Counted from the stretch's first letter, positions 46,496 to 58,639 are shown. The stretch is DNA of 64,000 nt from Sclerodactyla briareus (GCA_026419785.1 JAODTK010001043.1:62001-126000); one strand, 5' to 3'. Program-made: numbers and translations. Notes: generated from the letters alone by a model not told the origin.

Positions 46496-47240
46496 TTCAA
46501 GTTGCATAATTTATGTGATATTTCAAGGTTTGTAAGATTCTCCTCAAACTTGACAGTGAGCTAGTATGGTCTAAATCCATTCCTGACATGATTTAAAACC
46601 AGCCGATTCAGGGTCATGGAGTCCTTCAATGTGTCTAATTGGCGTCATTTATGCAAATCATGAAGTTGGTTGGATTTGAACGAAACCTGTGGGTTTGCTT
46701 TACCTTCAGTTCCAAATTTTTATCATGAGTTCCGGGTCACTGGAGGTCATTCACATACTGTCTAATTTGCATAATTTGTTGCCGTCATGCTAAGTTTTGC
46801 CCCGTTCCCATGAAACTTTGTAGGCATGACTTATCCTCACCTTGCAACATTTTTGATAAGACTGGAGTTTTTCAGTAGTCCGTCTATTTAGCATAGTTCA
46901 TTCCAAATTTCAAAGTTATTCGATTTTCATGAAGCGTGATTGCGGATGGTCTACCTTCAGTTCCATTTTTTTTTACATTGCACTCGAGTCCTGGGGGCTT
47001 AATATCATTGTGTATAATTTTGCTTCATTCATGTAAATGTTCAAGTTGTTAAGAATCCCATGAAATGTGTGGTCCACCATTGGCCCTGACGTATATATTG
47101 AAATGAAAAATGGGGGTCAATTAAAGTTTAATATTGTGTCTAATTTGCATAAGTTCACAATTGCAGTCATATTTCCACACGAAACCCTGTACTCCTTCGG
47201 TAGACGGAACATGGTCACCAAGTTCAGTGAATTGAATTGC
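46496..47240. repeat. Degenerate tandem array, about 128-bp period, six units
   Basis: The landmark TGTCTAATTTGCATAATTT (or its variants TTCAAGTTGCATAATTT, CGTCTATTTAGCATAGTT, TGTATAATTTTGCTTCATT) recurs near 46496, 46632, 46759, 46881, 47011 and 47137 (steps 136, 127, 122, 130, 126). Units also share CATGAAAC.TGTG and TACCTTCAGTTCCA-type words. Sequence identity is low but the spacing is regular. Confidence 0.65.
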
Positions 47241-47329
47241 TTCATCTGTATTAAGCTGTTCCTATTAAATGCTAATACAAAAATCTGGGATGCAAGACAG
47301 GAATGCCTTGGTATTGTTTGCATCGACTA

Positions 47330-48690
47330 ATGGCCATGCAAGAACCTAAATTGGCCACCCCCCACCCGATGCACACCCCACTACTGCATCCGGAGGAGGT
47401 AACAATATGCTGGTCACATGGTGCTATTCCAATACGCAAACATATCAGGACTAACAATAAAATACAATTTAAGAAATTGGTCTGTCCTTCACTGGGGGAA
47501 GTATTTTTGTTTGGTTGGCTTAATGCTTTGTTCTCACTCTGTACAATGAATCGTTGCAGAGATTAAAGGATTGTCCTATGGGACCTGGAATGACCTTGGA
47601 CCTGATACCAAAAACACTAGGGTTACTGCATCATGTGTAAATCCCATACTTAATTTGAAAACTTAATAGATACTTGCATTCATTAATTATGCTGACGAGC
47701 AGATGTCAATGCCACGTTTTATCACATTTCAGTGTTTTAGAGCTGTCTTGACCCTGTCCACATTCCTTGAGATCGTTTTGATAAAGTATCGTAGTATGGT
47801 AGTGCATTGACCTTTTTCGTTTGCGTAACAAATGCTTCAGGCCAACACAAAAAAACATGCAAAATCACCAGTTCAAGGTCGAATGATTTCGAAAGTCCAT
47901 AGTCAATTAGGTTCAAAGTCGGTCACCAGATGTATTCACCCAGACACGAACTAAACTTCTATTACGACAGTCCCTCCAAAATTTTTCGTTGCCGAGATAT
48001 ATGACGATTTTAGCTGCTGACCTTCCACGTTCATGGAGATAGCTTGTGATAATTGTATCGTAGATGTAGGTCCATTGACTTTTTTGTTTGTCTTTAACAA
48101 CGCTGTCCCGCCACACTAAAAGCAGTCAAAATCAACCAGGTCAAAAGTCAATGAGGTCAAAGGTCAAATGAGGTCCAAAGGGGGGTCACCAGATGTATTT
48201 TTACCCAGACGCCCCGAAACTTCCCCATTACAACAGTCCTCCAAAATGTTTCCTTGCCGCGATATTGAACGATTTCCGGGGTCTGTGAGCTTAATGAACA
48301 AAGGAATATGACGCAAAGGAGAGATCACAAAAACACCCAGTAGAGTGTGTCATCACTACCGCAGTGAGCTGCATTACGGCAACTATCATACCCAATTTGA
48401 CCGAATGAATAGATACTCGCGTTCGTTAGATATCGTGCTGACAAGCTTTTTGAACTCTGCCCTGTTGTGACCTTGAATGATTCTTGACTCGGGCACCCAA
48501 AACAAGGGGTCATCCTCCCCATAGTACAACACCACATACCTAATTTGAACTTGATACCAGTTTGCGTACGTTAGATATCCGTGCTGACAATGGGTGTCAC
48601 ACACACACACCACACACACAGACACACGCACACACATACGCCACGGTGCATGATGCCATAATTCCTGTTCCTTCGGCAAGAATCACAAAT
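47330..48690. repeat. Segmental duplication, copy B, right part
   Basis: Matches about 30080-31325 of copy A: GCAAGAACC, CACTACTGCATCCGGAGGAGGT, CAAACATATCAGGA, CACATTTCAGTGTTTTA (47728), GGTCACCAGATGTATT twice (47925 and 48185), CGTTAGATATCGTGCTGAC (48423) and CACGGTGCAT (48645). Confidence 0.8.
48154..48166 (+). promoter_or_regulatory. Perfect DR1 word in the duplicated repeat
   Basis: AGGTCA-A-AGGTCA inside copy B. The matching place in copy A (about 30553-30565) differs only in the last base. Function is not shown by the sequence. Confidence 0.35.
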
Positions 48691-48739
48691 TGGATATTTT
48701 GGTCAATTTAGGCTTGCGATATCGATGACTCGCCCCCGA

Positions 48740-48990
48740 CTTGATGGATCAGGCTACTTAGCAGCGTGTTTCCACATGGACAATGCATTAATCCCGTGTT
48801 TGGGGTTAGATCAAATGTCATCTGAGGTCACCACTGGTCAAGTTTTGAAATCCTTGTAAACTCGATATGTCCAGAATGCCGGTCCATCAAGCCTGAAAGT
48901 TAGTGATGGCTTTCCTATGGCCATTTCCCCTGGACCCAAACAGGAACCTTAGACGTCCACTGTAACCCCTGGTATAAAAGGCACAAAGCG
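48740..48990. repeat. Further copy of the GATGAAG/GGTCA repeat family
   Basis: CTTGATGGATCAGGCTAC, CTGAGGTCACCACTGGTCAA, CTCGATATGTCCAGAATGCCGGTCCATCAAG and GCTTTCCTATGG parallel 41771-41950. Copy B of the segmental duplication is thus flanked on both sides by this family. Confidence 0.55.
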
Positions 48991-48999
48991 CCAGAGCAT

Positions 49000-50400
49000 G
49001 TAGATGTCCCTGCAATAGTAATTACACATCGCCTGCTTTTGGCCCACAGGTAGCAGACCTCCATTAGACTCCTTATTGACTTACACCAATTATTCCGTTT
49101 AGGGCTCTAAATCCTTGTGTGCCCTACTTGGTGGCTCAAACCACCATTCATTTGAAATCATAGAGGGTGTAAGCTACATGGCACTTACAACTTACCATAC
49201 ATCGACTGATTACTTTATCGGCTAGAGGAGCTCGAAATTAGCAACGACCGTCTCTCACTTGTCCTGTCCGAACACCATTTTGCCAAGCTCCGTAAAATGT
49301 CAAATGTGAAAATCCCACCTGCTCCCCACAACTCACACCATTTTTGGACGAATATGCCCAGTCCACTTGCAGGCAAACAAACCCATCAGGTATTGATAGG
49401 TAACGGAAAAATGGTTTCAAAAATTTTTTAGACACTACTTTTTAGGTTTGCAAAACCTCCGCGAAGGAACATCACTAATGGGAGCGTTCCGGCTACCGCA
49501 CAGTGTCACGGGCACAACTGGGGAACTTTAACCCCATCCCAGAACCTATAATACTCTTGAGTCACAACCATTTAAATAGTTTCGTGAACAGTTCGTGAAA
49601 GCTTTGTATTTATCGATTTCTGATTCGACATTTGTCGGCCAAATTCCTTACCTCCAAAACCTAACAGACAATGGACAAGGCTCTTCGTATGCGGAGCCGG
49701 ATAAGGCCTTCTCCGATGACCTGAGAGGCACGATTTTCATGGCTGGTTGCTTGAATTACCACAAGCCAACGACTGACACACAGCACTGACAGCAATGCCG
49801 AAGTTGAAGTACATCAGTGGCATATGAACGTAATTTTGAGTGTGGGCTTGAAGTTTGGATGACGGATCTGGGGAGGGGTCCCCCTCCCTTTGCAAATTGT
49901 TTTGCATTTCTGTGTCCTTAGACAATATGCATTTAGTGCAATATAGCACTCCAAACAACACTCCCTTCGTCTTCCAGAAATAATTTTGCATTTTTCCACA
50001 TGTCCGAGATCGTCGAAATTTGCAATCCATGAATTGGTTGTAGTTTTAATTGCACATTGAACGACATTCCAAGCTTTACGGTCTAGAACTTCTTACATCC
50101 ACGAGGACTTCAACCAGATCCTACTTTTGGCTATTAGCCAGTTATTATGATCGCGGTCTGTGATACAAACGAATTCTCTTTTACTCCGCCCCTACTTCCA
50201 CGTTTTACGACCTCTCCCCCTGTAGTAGGACTAGTGGTTGTGCCTATGGCAACCCAGGATCAACCCCCCAGAATCTTGTGATTGTCTTCTGCCAAATTGG
50301 TAACTGAGCTCCATGGCAGTTAAGGTGCTCTCCTTTTGGATTGGTGTAATTTCTTACCTTACAGCGTACCAGCAAAGGCATACGGGACCATTCTAATTTA
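49000..50400. other. No gene recognised
   Basis: Frames of 60-97 residues occur on both strands but none shows a recognisable domain. No clear repeat. Confidence 0.5.
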
Positions 50401-50639
50401 GGGGGCCGAACATTTTTGCCCGAAGTCACCGATGGCTGGTATCGCGCGCCCCCCCCAATTTTTGCATGTTTTCCGAGCATTTTATCATAAATTTGGGCTA
50501 GTCAGCAAAAGGTTTGGAGGTTCGGCCATTTCCTTTTCATTTCACCTCTGAACTTTTCGCTGCCGAAATTTGTTCACTGATTTGGTCACTTTTTCATCTC
50601 AGAAAAATGGGTGCGGCAGTCTACCCCAAACAAGCCTTC

Positions 50640-51170
50640 GTACGCCAAGAGGGCGGCGATCTGTGATACATATTGGGGGACATCCGAGTTCGCATCATCT
50701 GAAGGCGTAGCGCCACCAAGGTTGGCGCGTAGCGCACAAGAACGTTTTGTTTTACAAAACCTCAATTGGGCAGAAACATCACTTCTGGGCCGTATAGCGG
50801 TAAGCGGTATACGTGAAATTGGCAAGAAATTTCCGAAATTCAGAAACACTTTCTTGAAGGAACTGATGAAGTTTCATTCATTACAATTCGGCGGGGCACC
50901 ATCTGTTGGCACGTAGCGTACAAGAAAAGTTTTTCGTTTTAACGACTTCCCAGATTGCAGAGATGGCACTCCCGTGCCGTTGGCAGTAATCAAATTTACA
51001 ATAATCAGTGTCGATTCAATAACGCTCTTGAAAAACTGAATCCATGTTTATTTCACTACAATTCGCGCCACCATTAGTTAACGCGTAGTGTACAATAATA
51101 TTTTTTTCGTACTTACAGACCCAGTTCAGCTTAAATGGGCATAAGCAACATCACTAAAATTGCAATGACT
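50640..51170. repeat. Three-unit degenerate tandem repeat, about 172-183 bp
   Basis: GCCACCAAGGTTGGCGCGTAGCGCACAAGAA (50712), GGCACCATCTGTTGGCACGTAGCGTACAAGAA (50895) and GCCACCATTAGTTAACGCGTAGTGTACAATAA (51067), each followed by a T-rich stretch and a TTAC/TTAAC word (words cited in part). The frame at 50611-50916 lies inside and is probably an artefact. Confidence 0.65.
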
Positions 51171-51179
51171 ATCCGAAAA

Positions 51180-52870
51180 CTAATCGATTTATTCCTCAAA
51201 ATTCTCCATCCGCGGCCTTCCTTCTTTACCATACCCCTATTTTAAGGATCCGTCCGCTGCCCACAGAGGACCCTTCCGATTAGGTTGGAGGTCCCCCCCC
51301 CCCCCACCCCCCCCCATCCAAAGAGTGCTACAAGACGTTTCAATCAATCGACACCAGTCATAGTGTATACTAATGAGGTAGCGCAGTGGAACAGCGAGCC
51401 ATTGAGCTATACAACCCTCTTGCGGTATATCGAGAATAGTTTTACATTTCAAGATGGATTGTCGTCAATTAAAATAAACCTTGTAGTTGTAAACATACAC
51501 TGCACCAGCAATTTGGATGAATTGAAACCAAATAGTATAATTCACGCATTTTTTCTGTCCAAATAAAAATTGATATAATAATAAGTTAAAATTATCGCTT
51601 CAAATTTGGTGGTGATGGCACTTACGATTCGTTTGTTGTGACGTCATGCACAATTCGCCGTCGCTTGTTCGCTGGACCTAGCAGACGACAATCCATCTCT
51701 TAACATATCATCATGACATATGCCGTATTGATATCGATTTGAATTGGAACGATTTTCAAAACATCGTGACGCTCGTGTGAACTGGCCGTTATCAACCAGT
51801 TTGCGCCCAAACGTCCTGCCTCTGAAGTTCGTCCCGAATACTCGTTGCTCGCTCGGTAACATGGCAGGGTTCTATCCATTCCCCCAAACACGCAGTATGT
51901 CAAAAGAAAGCGAAACGAGAGATAATGTGTGGTCACTCCTGTGGTTTTTTATTTTCAAATTCCTAACTTCGAAGCTAACACATCATAAAACCAGCGCCTT
52001 ATAACAACAATTCATACAAGCGCGTGAATGCAAATGAGTCATCTACCGAGGTCAGGTTTGGGGTCAACTCAGATGTTTACCATTACACCTCGTTCTCGCA
52101 ATTCTCCGGGTGAACATCCACGACGCCCATGCACAAGACCTATTCCACTAATGGGGCAATCGGTGGTTTTCAATACCTCAAATTTTCTATACGACACCTT
52201 CCTGTTGAAGATGCACCCAAAACTCACCGGGTTGCGACCTGCCACTGACACAAATGAATATGAGTCATTGCTCTGGCTTATAGACGCCACATAAGGTGCC
52301 CTCACACCTGTACCATAGGGGTGATGCGGTTGCGGCACGAGATGACTCGCTGGAACTAACCAAAACGCTTACTAAATAAAGAGATAAAGGACACTGATTA
52401 CGGTCACACAAATCATATGATAGAAACATCGAATCATGCGAAAATGGTGCACTAAATGTATGTTTTGTGCCTTTTGAAAAATAACATATGAATGGATGGA
52501 ACATCGGCCCTTGGACCACTCAGCTCGTTTTGAAGCTGTCGGTTGGTAAGGCAGGCTCTAGGTTCGGGGGCTAGAATTTCAAGTAACAGATACGAGTACA
52601 AACGGATCTAGTACGTCTGAGTTCTCATGTTTATTTTTCCTTCACTACCGATATTCGGCAAATCGTATACCCCTGGCCTCGAGGTTATTGAGTCGTATCA
52701 TTCGGTTCGACTGGGGGATGATTGCGTCCCCAGTTCACTCGGCCGTCCTGCTAGAGTCTTGGTCTCCAGTTTTTGAAGTGCCGGCCGCCTTTCTGTCGGC
52801 GGTTGTTCGTAGTACCACGCACCATTGATTCCGTCGGACCAGAGTGCCTTCCCAGGTATTACGATCTCCA
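51180..52870. other. No gene recognised; C run at 51293-51316
   Basis: Frames at 51644-51936 and 52028-52338 on both strands show no recognisable domain. Confidence 0.5.
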
Positions 52871-52882
52871 CTCGCTCTACGA

Positions 52883-53273
52883 ATATAATAATAATAATTA
52901 TCTCGTTTCTATATAGCGCATTCCAGGTCGAAGATTTGCTCGAAGCGCTTCACAGCTATTACCCCTTATCATTCATGACTTGTCACACCGTACCATACAG
53001 CACGAACCGCTTGCTTGTTCTCCCCCGACGCGCCATTCCAGCACGTCACTTCAATCGTGTCCCCCAGGGGGGGACTTCCCATATCAGCAGCCACATACGG
53101 CGCGTTCGAACACTCTTCACAAGGTCACGGAGGTCACCTCACGGTACCAACTTCAACACGTGGGTGGCGTTGACATTTCCAGGAGATAATGCCTTGTCCA
53201 ACGCACCTCGGAACTCTACTCGCATCAATGATTTTGCAGTCTGGGGCTCTACCGACTGAGCTAATCCGCCTCC
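52883..53273 (-). mobile_element. SINE family 1, full-length copy (about 390 bp)
   Basis: Minus strand 5' end: GGAGGCGGATTAGCTCAGTCGGTAGAGC, with a perfect A box TAGCTCAGTCGG, then CCCAGACTGCAAAATCATTGATGCGAG, an anticodon-arm-like region, and a degenerate B box. The body includes GCCACCCACGTGTTGAAGTTGGTACC and GTATGTGGCTGCTGATATGG. The 3' end is GAAGCGCTTCGAGCAAATC, GGAATGCGCTATATAGAAACGAGATAAT and (TAT)n. The 3' end resembles L2-type LINE tails, so L2-like machinery may mobilise it (inference). Confidence 0.85.
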
Positions 53274-53279
53274 CTAAGG

Positions 53280-54650
53280 ACAAGATAGTGACGCCAGGTA
53301 TAGTTCGTATGCCGGATGGTTTTAAATTTCTTAGTGAACAAACTAACGCCATTCCGTGTTTTGTCATGGACGATCATTTTACAATTGTTCAAGACTCCAA
53401 ATGCAATTCACGTTTCGATATACAGATTAGATTAGGCATGCCTTAGGATTGCCTTAGAGATATGCTTAAGTAATCGGTTTATGGATATCAGAAATTATGC
53501 TTTTTCACAATTTGGCGCCCGCGAACAACATTGGGAGTTGCCTAGAATGATTTTCGTGAAACTTGACTAAATAACCAATTCAACATACGTTTAATCGAGG
53601 GGACAAATAGAACTTTCTTACACTTTGCAAATAGCAAAAACGTGAGAGTACGTTGAAAAGTGGCGTAATATCCACTCCCTCGTGTTTACAAATTACCGGT
53701 ACCAATTTGCCCCAATCATTCAACTTCGTTTTCTATGCTGGTCTGAAAAATACTCACAACTGTGTGATCTTTCAGCAAACCGATGCGTTTTTATATAGCT
53801 GTTCGTAATATGCTTGTTTCCTAGAAAACATTGCAATGCGCCATTGGCTGAACTTGTTGGGTATGATTAACATGAATTAACATGAATAATCATCAATTGA
53901 AGACGGTCGCATAACCCTCTTCAACCTTGTATAATGATATCCACACTAACGGGCAGCCAGTTCGTCAATTAACATCGATTTGAGCACTTTTGCCATTCCT
54001 AGCAACCTAAATTGTTCAGCCTACTGTTACTACTAGCCAAGTACGAAAACCGGCATACAGATTTATAACCTTTGTGACAGTGTGCATTATGCGTTATTAG
54101 CAAATTTGCAATTTCTTTGTAGTGAATAATTGCTCTTATATTAAATTTCAAAGAACGTGTTAAGAGAACGGTCAACATTCACTGACAGGCCCAAACTACT
54201 GCCGAAAAACTGGCTTCGTTAGATCTTCCATTTTTCCCATAATTGCATTATGACCAATTCATGTATGCTTCTGAATAGCGCGAGGAGGTGATTTTGATCG
54301 TAGTATTACTCTTTAATGGGGTTTCTAATAGAGAAAATATTATACAGGTGGAGTGCTAAGTTAGCAAAAATCCAATAGGACCCTGATTTCATTCCATTTC
54401 CTTTGGCATATGCCAGCCAGGAGTACAAACATTATTGCAACCTGACAAATATGTGAGCGGCGCGTGTCACGTTATACTATATGTCTTGAACAGTATTATT
54501 ATCCTTGGGATAAAATAAGGCAGGGTTCACTCTTTCTGTCAGAAGCCTTTTTACGGAAACATGAAGTGTTGTTCTTAAACGATCATTGGAACAGAATATG
54601 GATAGTGGGGGAGAAACGTAAAACCCTCCCGTAAGATTTGAAATTGGCCT
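53280..54650. other. No gene recognised
   Basis: AT-rich sequence; short tandem ATTAACATGAATTAACATGAAT near 53865. No protein family. Confidence 0.55.
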
Positions 54651-54653
54651 TAG

Positions 54654-54727
54654 CAATTAGGTTATTAAAATAAAAAAAATTGTTGTCAGGCAATTAGGTT
54701 AATAAAATAGCATAACAATTGTTGTTC
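54654..54727. repeat. 37-bp tandem duplication
   Basis: CAATTAGGTTATTAAAATA...ATTGTTGT starts at 54654 and recurs as CAATTAGGTTAATAAAATA...ATTGTTGT at 54691. Confidence 0.7.
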
Positions 54728-54729
54728 TC

Positions 54730-56515
54730 GTTTATACTACTTCACGCTATAGAAGGATTTCTGTTTTTTAAATGTTGTTATTACATTACAAATCTTCTTG
54801 TTTGTATTGGTCACTAGGCCTTGATAGACAGTAGTATACTGTATCTCGATTGGCCAGTTTCGAGCATGGACGAAAAATGAAATCAAATGAGAGGAATAAC
54901 GCTTAACTGCCAGAGAGAGGCGTATAACCGTCAAATTATGCAAAATTTTAGTTTGTCTCGAACGCGAAATATTGCATTTGCAAGTCAACATGGGCTACCG
55001 AGAATTCCACTAGATTTCCCGGGATATCCAGTTAACACACGGAAGCGCGCTCATACAGACATACTACGTGTGATTGGTGCATGAGCAAACTACCAATCCA
55101 TAGGGAACACGGATGCCTAGTTCGCCCCGCAGACACAAGATGCTCACTCGTGAAATAATCCTCTAGGGGCCTTCAAGGACCAACAATTACACACGCATAC
55201 CTTACGAAGAACAGGTCCCGCGTCGGCTCAACTGGTCATCTCGGTTGTTGCTTCAGATGGAGTAACCGTCGTTGGGAGCTCCTCACTGACATGGCAGAGA
55301 AAGATAAGCCGTCCCGTATAAACTTGTGAAGACATCTATGTTGTGGCATTCAATGGAGAGAAACATGATTTAAAATAGTATGCGCCTATTTGAAGTGGGA
55401 TTCGATTTGATTGATTGATTGATTTGACTTTCTACGGGTTATGGAAGTAAGGCTTATCGAGGATCTTGGCCGTGGTTGGGTCATGTGGATGAGCACTGGC
55501 GATAGCGCGCCTTCTCTTCTGAATAGTTTCTCAATGATAACGAGCAGGGGTGTGAACAATCACAAACTGCTTCCGGACTACTCCGAGAGGTGCCCCAGGA
55601 TCCGACTACCTTCTCGGGCACAATGAGGAGCGAAGGTTCAATGTCCAACGTGACTGCTCACAGCGACCGACGAGACCCCCTCGTACACACCCCGCACCAA
55701 AAACCCGCAAACCCATGTTTCCAGTTGTGATGATCGGGTCCTCCTCTCCCAAAAGGTACAGTTGTATTCATCCCCCCATCCCCCCCCACCCCCCCCAATA
55801 AAAGAGTAGATACTAGGCCACTATCGCCTATCTTTTTTTTTACTTAGTTCGAGGCGTACCCGTGCCAATTAAACCCAGAACATTACCTTCCAGGTGACTG
55901 AAAATGACTAACCTCCTGACTTCATTCCAAACACACAAATTCATTACATAGTACCTGGACAATCTTCCAGTGTTTCAAAAAAAATTCCAAGATCGTGTTA
56001 ACTCGAAAATTTTCAAATCTCGTCTCTAGAGGTTCAGGGGAGATAGTGTTTGGTCTTAATTTTTTTTTTGCGTCATCTAATTATGGAGCAGTGGTGGCGC
56101 ATAATTTCCCGACGGCCGTCCGAGTTCCCCCCCGACGCAGGTACAAGTTTCCCCGACGGTCCTCACTCTAACCCCCCTGGGTCAGAACCTGCATTATTTT
56201 TTTCTTCTTTCATTTCACCGTATTTTCAAGGAAAAATACATAAAACGAAAAATTAAATACACATTGGTGGAGGCAATTGTTTATTCTTAGTAGCATCCCA
56301 CTCAATCAGGCTTTTATAGTGAATAGGGTCAGATATTCCCGATAACTCAGCACAGGAATGCCTGGGCACTGGGAGTATTTGCGTCGTGATAGCAACACCC
56401 AACTTAACACAGAGCAAAACAGGGTAGACTGCAGAACGATCAACCTCCCCCACCGACTGTAACATTATTCTCTGGCATGAACTTTCCGAAGATATCTAGA
56501 AGGCTTGTTTGTGCA
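54730..56515. other. No gene recognised; C run near 55772-55797
   Basis: (GATT)n of four units near 55408-55424. Open frames at 55441-55626 and 56050-56465 have no recognisable domain. Confidence 0.5.
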
Positions 56516-56519
56516 TCCT

Positions 56520-57300
56520 ATCTATCTATGCCAATCCACGATTGTATCGTCTGTAGGAAGATATGATGGAAACGACGATCTTGGATTTGTTGGAGGAACT
56601 CATCAATACCTTAGAAGATATGGCTGGGTGTGCGCGGTACCTAGGTATAAACGAAGTAAATAATACCTTTACTATCCATATCGTTGATGGCTTTATGTTA
56701 GCCTGAACAGGGAGAGGGCAGGCTGGATTTTTCCACTATTTCACCAAAATCCAGTACAAAAACCGATTTGCCGCTTGTGTCCTCCGGACGCCTTGCCATC
56801 TAAACTAATATCATGACCCAGATACCTGTATTAACCAACTTCCCCTAGTTTTTGTATTTCTTTGTTTTGGACCCTACGTCAAAATTTGAGAAGTCAAATC
56901 AAAACTGCCACTCCAGCTTGTGGACAGTTGCGTTGCCCGTGAAGGGTTGCACACTTTCTGTGTTTTACTTTCATTCCATGGTGTTGACACATTTGTCAGT
57001 TTCGTCACACATTTCATTTAACATGTCCTCCCGCGTGGTGCACAGGACAATGTCATCTACATATCCCTGAACAGGATTAGGGGTATTCAATCACATTCTC
57101 AAAATTAGTCATCCATCTTAGCCAAAATTAATGTCAATAGCCTGGTCAAAAACAACCACAGAAAGTGGGCAACCCTGTATAATTCCCGTCTCCTAGGAAT
57201 ATAGTCAGTATACAACCCATTACCCAATTTTCGCCCATGTAATATGAATATCATATATGTTCCTAATAAACCTAATGAAACTTTCAGAGTAACCATTAGT
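56520..57300 (-). mobile_element. LINE reverse-transcriptase fragment with YVDD motif
   Basis: Minus strand, in order across frames: FIRNIYDIHITWAKIG (about 57240-57290), GIIQGCPLSVVVFDQAIDINFG (about 57120-57190), PVQGYVDDIVLCTTREDMLNEMCDE (about 56990-57070; the YVDD catalytic motif is intact), KVKHRKCATLHGQRN (about 56930), YRYLGHDISLDGKAS (about 56790-56840), KIQPALSLFR (about 56710-56740). Consecutive motifs match the palm and thumb of an RT with a QGCPLS box, as in R2/NeSL/Tx1-group elements. Frame changes and stops occur throughout. The clade is uncertain. Confidence 0.65.
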
Positions 57301-57324
57301 CTAAAGGCATATTACAGCTATTAT

Positions 57325-57430
57325 ACCTCTCTCGGTTGAGGAAGACTCTGTAGGAGTAGTTTGCACCATCGACGATATCGGAAGAGTAGAAGTCATGGTG
57401 AGTCTGTGGTTCTCGTTACTGCGATGAGAA
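57325..57430 (+). pseudogene. Possible extracellular-domain exon relic (Calx-beta-like?), copy 1
   Basis: One frame reads PLSVEEDSVGVVCTIDDIGRVEVMVSLWFSLLR then stop, starting 10 bp after a TTACAG acceptor-like word. The alternating hydrophobic pattern after an acidic start is reminiscent of a Calx-beta strand pair but too short to be sure. A related sequence is at 59695-59800. It may equally be a dispersed repeat. Confidence 0.25.
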
Positions 57431-57754
57431 TAGAAAATCATTGAAAATTCTCCAGTGTGACGAGGGCGCTGCCCCGCCTCACATTTGACAATGATCATTG
57501 CTGCGGTGAAATTCAAGTGCATGCAGCAAATAGCCCTCGAAGTAGTGAAGGTCATGGGGATTGTGGGATTAGCCCTGTTGCTTTGTTCATACATAGTATG
57601 AATCCCACCAGGTTTTCATTTCCAAATTTTATCTTTCTAAGTTTCGAATAACTCAGTAACTTTTTTACGTTTTTGCAACCCACACACCTATTTCACGAAT
57701 GCATGCCTGGATATCGTTTCACCATGTTATTTTTCTTAATAACAGATAACGAAT

Positions 57755-58016
57755 ATACATACATACATACCTACATACATACATACATACATACATACAT
57801 ACATACATACATACTACATACATACATACATACATACATACATACATCCATACATACATGCATGCATCTATCCCTCCCCGCACCGCCGCACGCACGCACG
57901 CACGTACGCGCGCACACATACATACATACATACATACCTACAACATACATACATACATCATACATACATACATACATACATCATACATACATACATACAT
58001 ACATACATACATACTT
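57755..58016. repeat. (CATA)n microsatellite, about 260 bp
   Basis: Tetranucleotide CATA array with an internal GCACGCACGCACG patch at 57885-57915. The Tyr/Ile/His and Tyr/Val/Cys/Met open frames across it on both strands are artefacts. Confidence 0.9.
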
Positions 58017-58225
58017 GGAAATACTCGTTAAGGCAACGGCCGACTCTCGTCCCTGAAGTCGTCCTCTACCCTTCAGGCGATCACGTGAGGCACAGGGCGC
58101 GCTCCCACTGGCTCCTCAGCAGGCACGTTTCAAGATGCCTACTGCTAAGTTTTGACCTCATGGTGCTTGCGAGCGCACCGAGGGTGGCATGTCGCTCCAA
58201 TTCAGCCATCTTACACGCATACACA

Positions 58226-58253
58226 CGCCCCCCCCCCCCCCGGAGGGGGGGGG
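58226..58253. repeat. C run facing a G run
   Basis: About 15 C, then GGA, then 9 G. It can form a hairpin or G-quadruplex; hard to assemble accurately. Confidence 0.7.
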
Positions 58254-58624
58254 ATTGGCATCATACATACCCATATTAGGTCAATTCCATGATAAGATCA
58301 TCATCATACCCAAAATTTTAAACACTTTGGAAATTGAAAATGTTGATAATTTTTAGATTATCTCTGCGGTTTCTAAAAAAGTGAAAAATACGATTTTTCC
58401 CTTGTGTGGAGGAGGTACAAGAGTGAAGTGTCGTCATAGTTCGCGATACTCTTTAAATAACGAGAAAATTTTATTTGGGGTAATTCATCAGATATGATAT
58501 TAGATATCTTCATGTTTCATGAGCTGATGTTGTTACATATAGGTAGGAGTATTTGATTTCATTGACATTTTTTGACATCGGGGTGATGGTGTGTAATTTC
58601 CCGATGAAAACACCCTTATTTTCA

Positions 58625-58639
58625 TGTCACGCGAGTCAC
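58625..58639 (+). repeat. 15-mer motif copy 1 (TGTCACGCGAGTCAC)
   Basis: Exact copy. The motif holds GTCAC twice, four bases apart, around a GCGA core. Confidence 0.9.

Noticed and set aside
57755..58016. Telomeric or subtelomeric repeat
   Set aside because: The unit is CATA, not TTAGGG or a relative, and it is internal.
57673..58056. 127-residue frame rich in Tyr-Ile-His-Thr, with overlapping minus-strand Met-Tyr-Val-Cys frames
   Set aside because: Direct product of the (CATA)n array; tetranucleotide arrays stay open in several frames.
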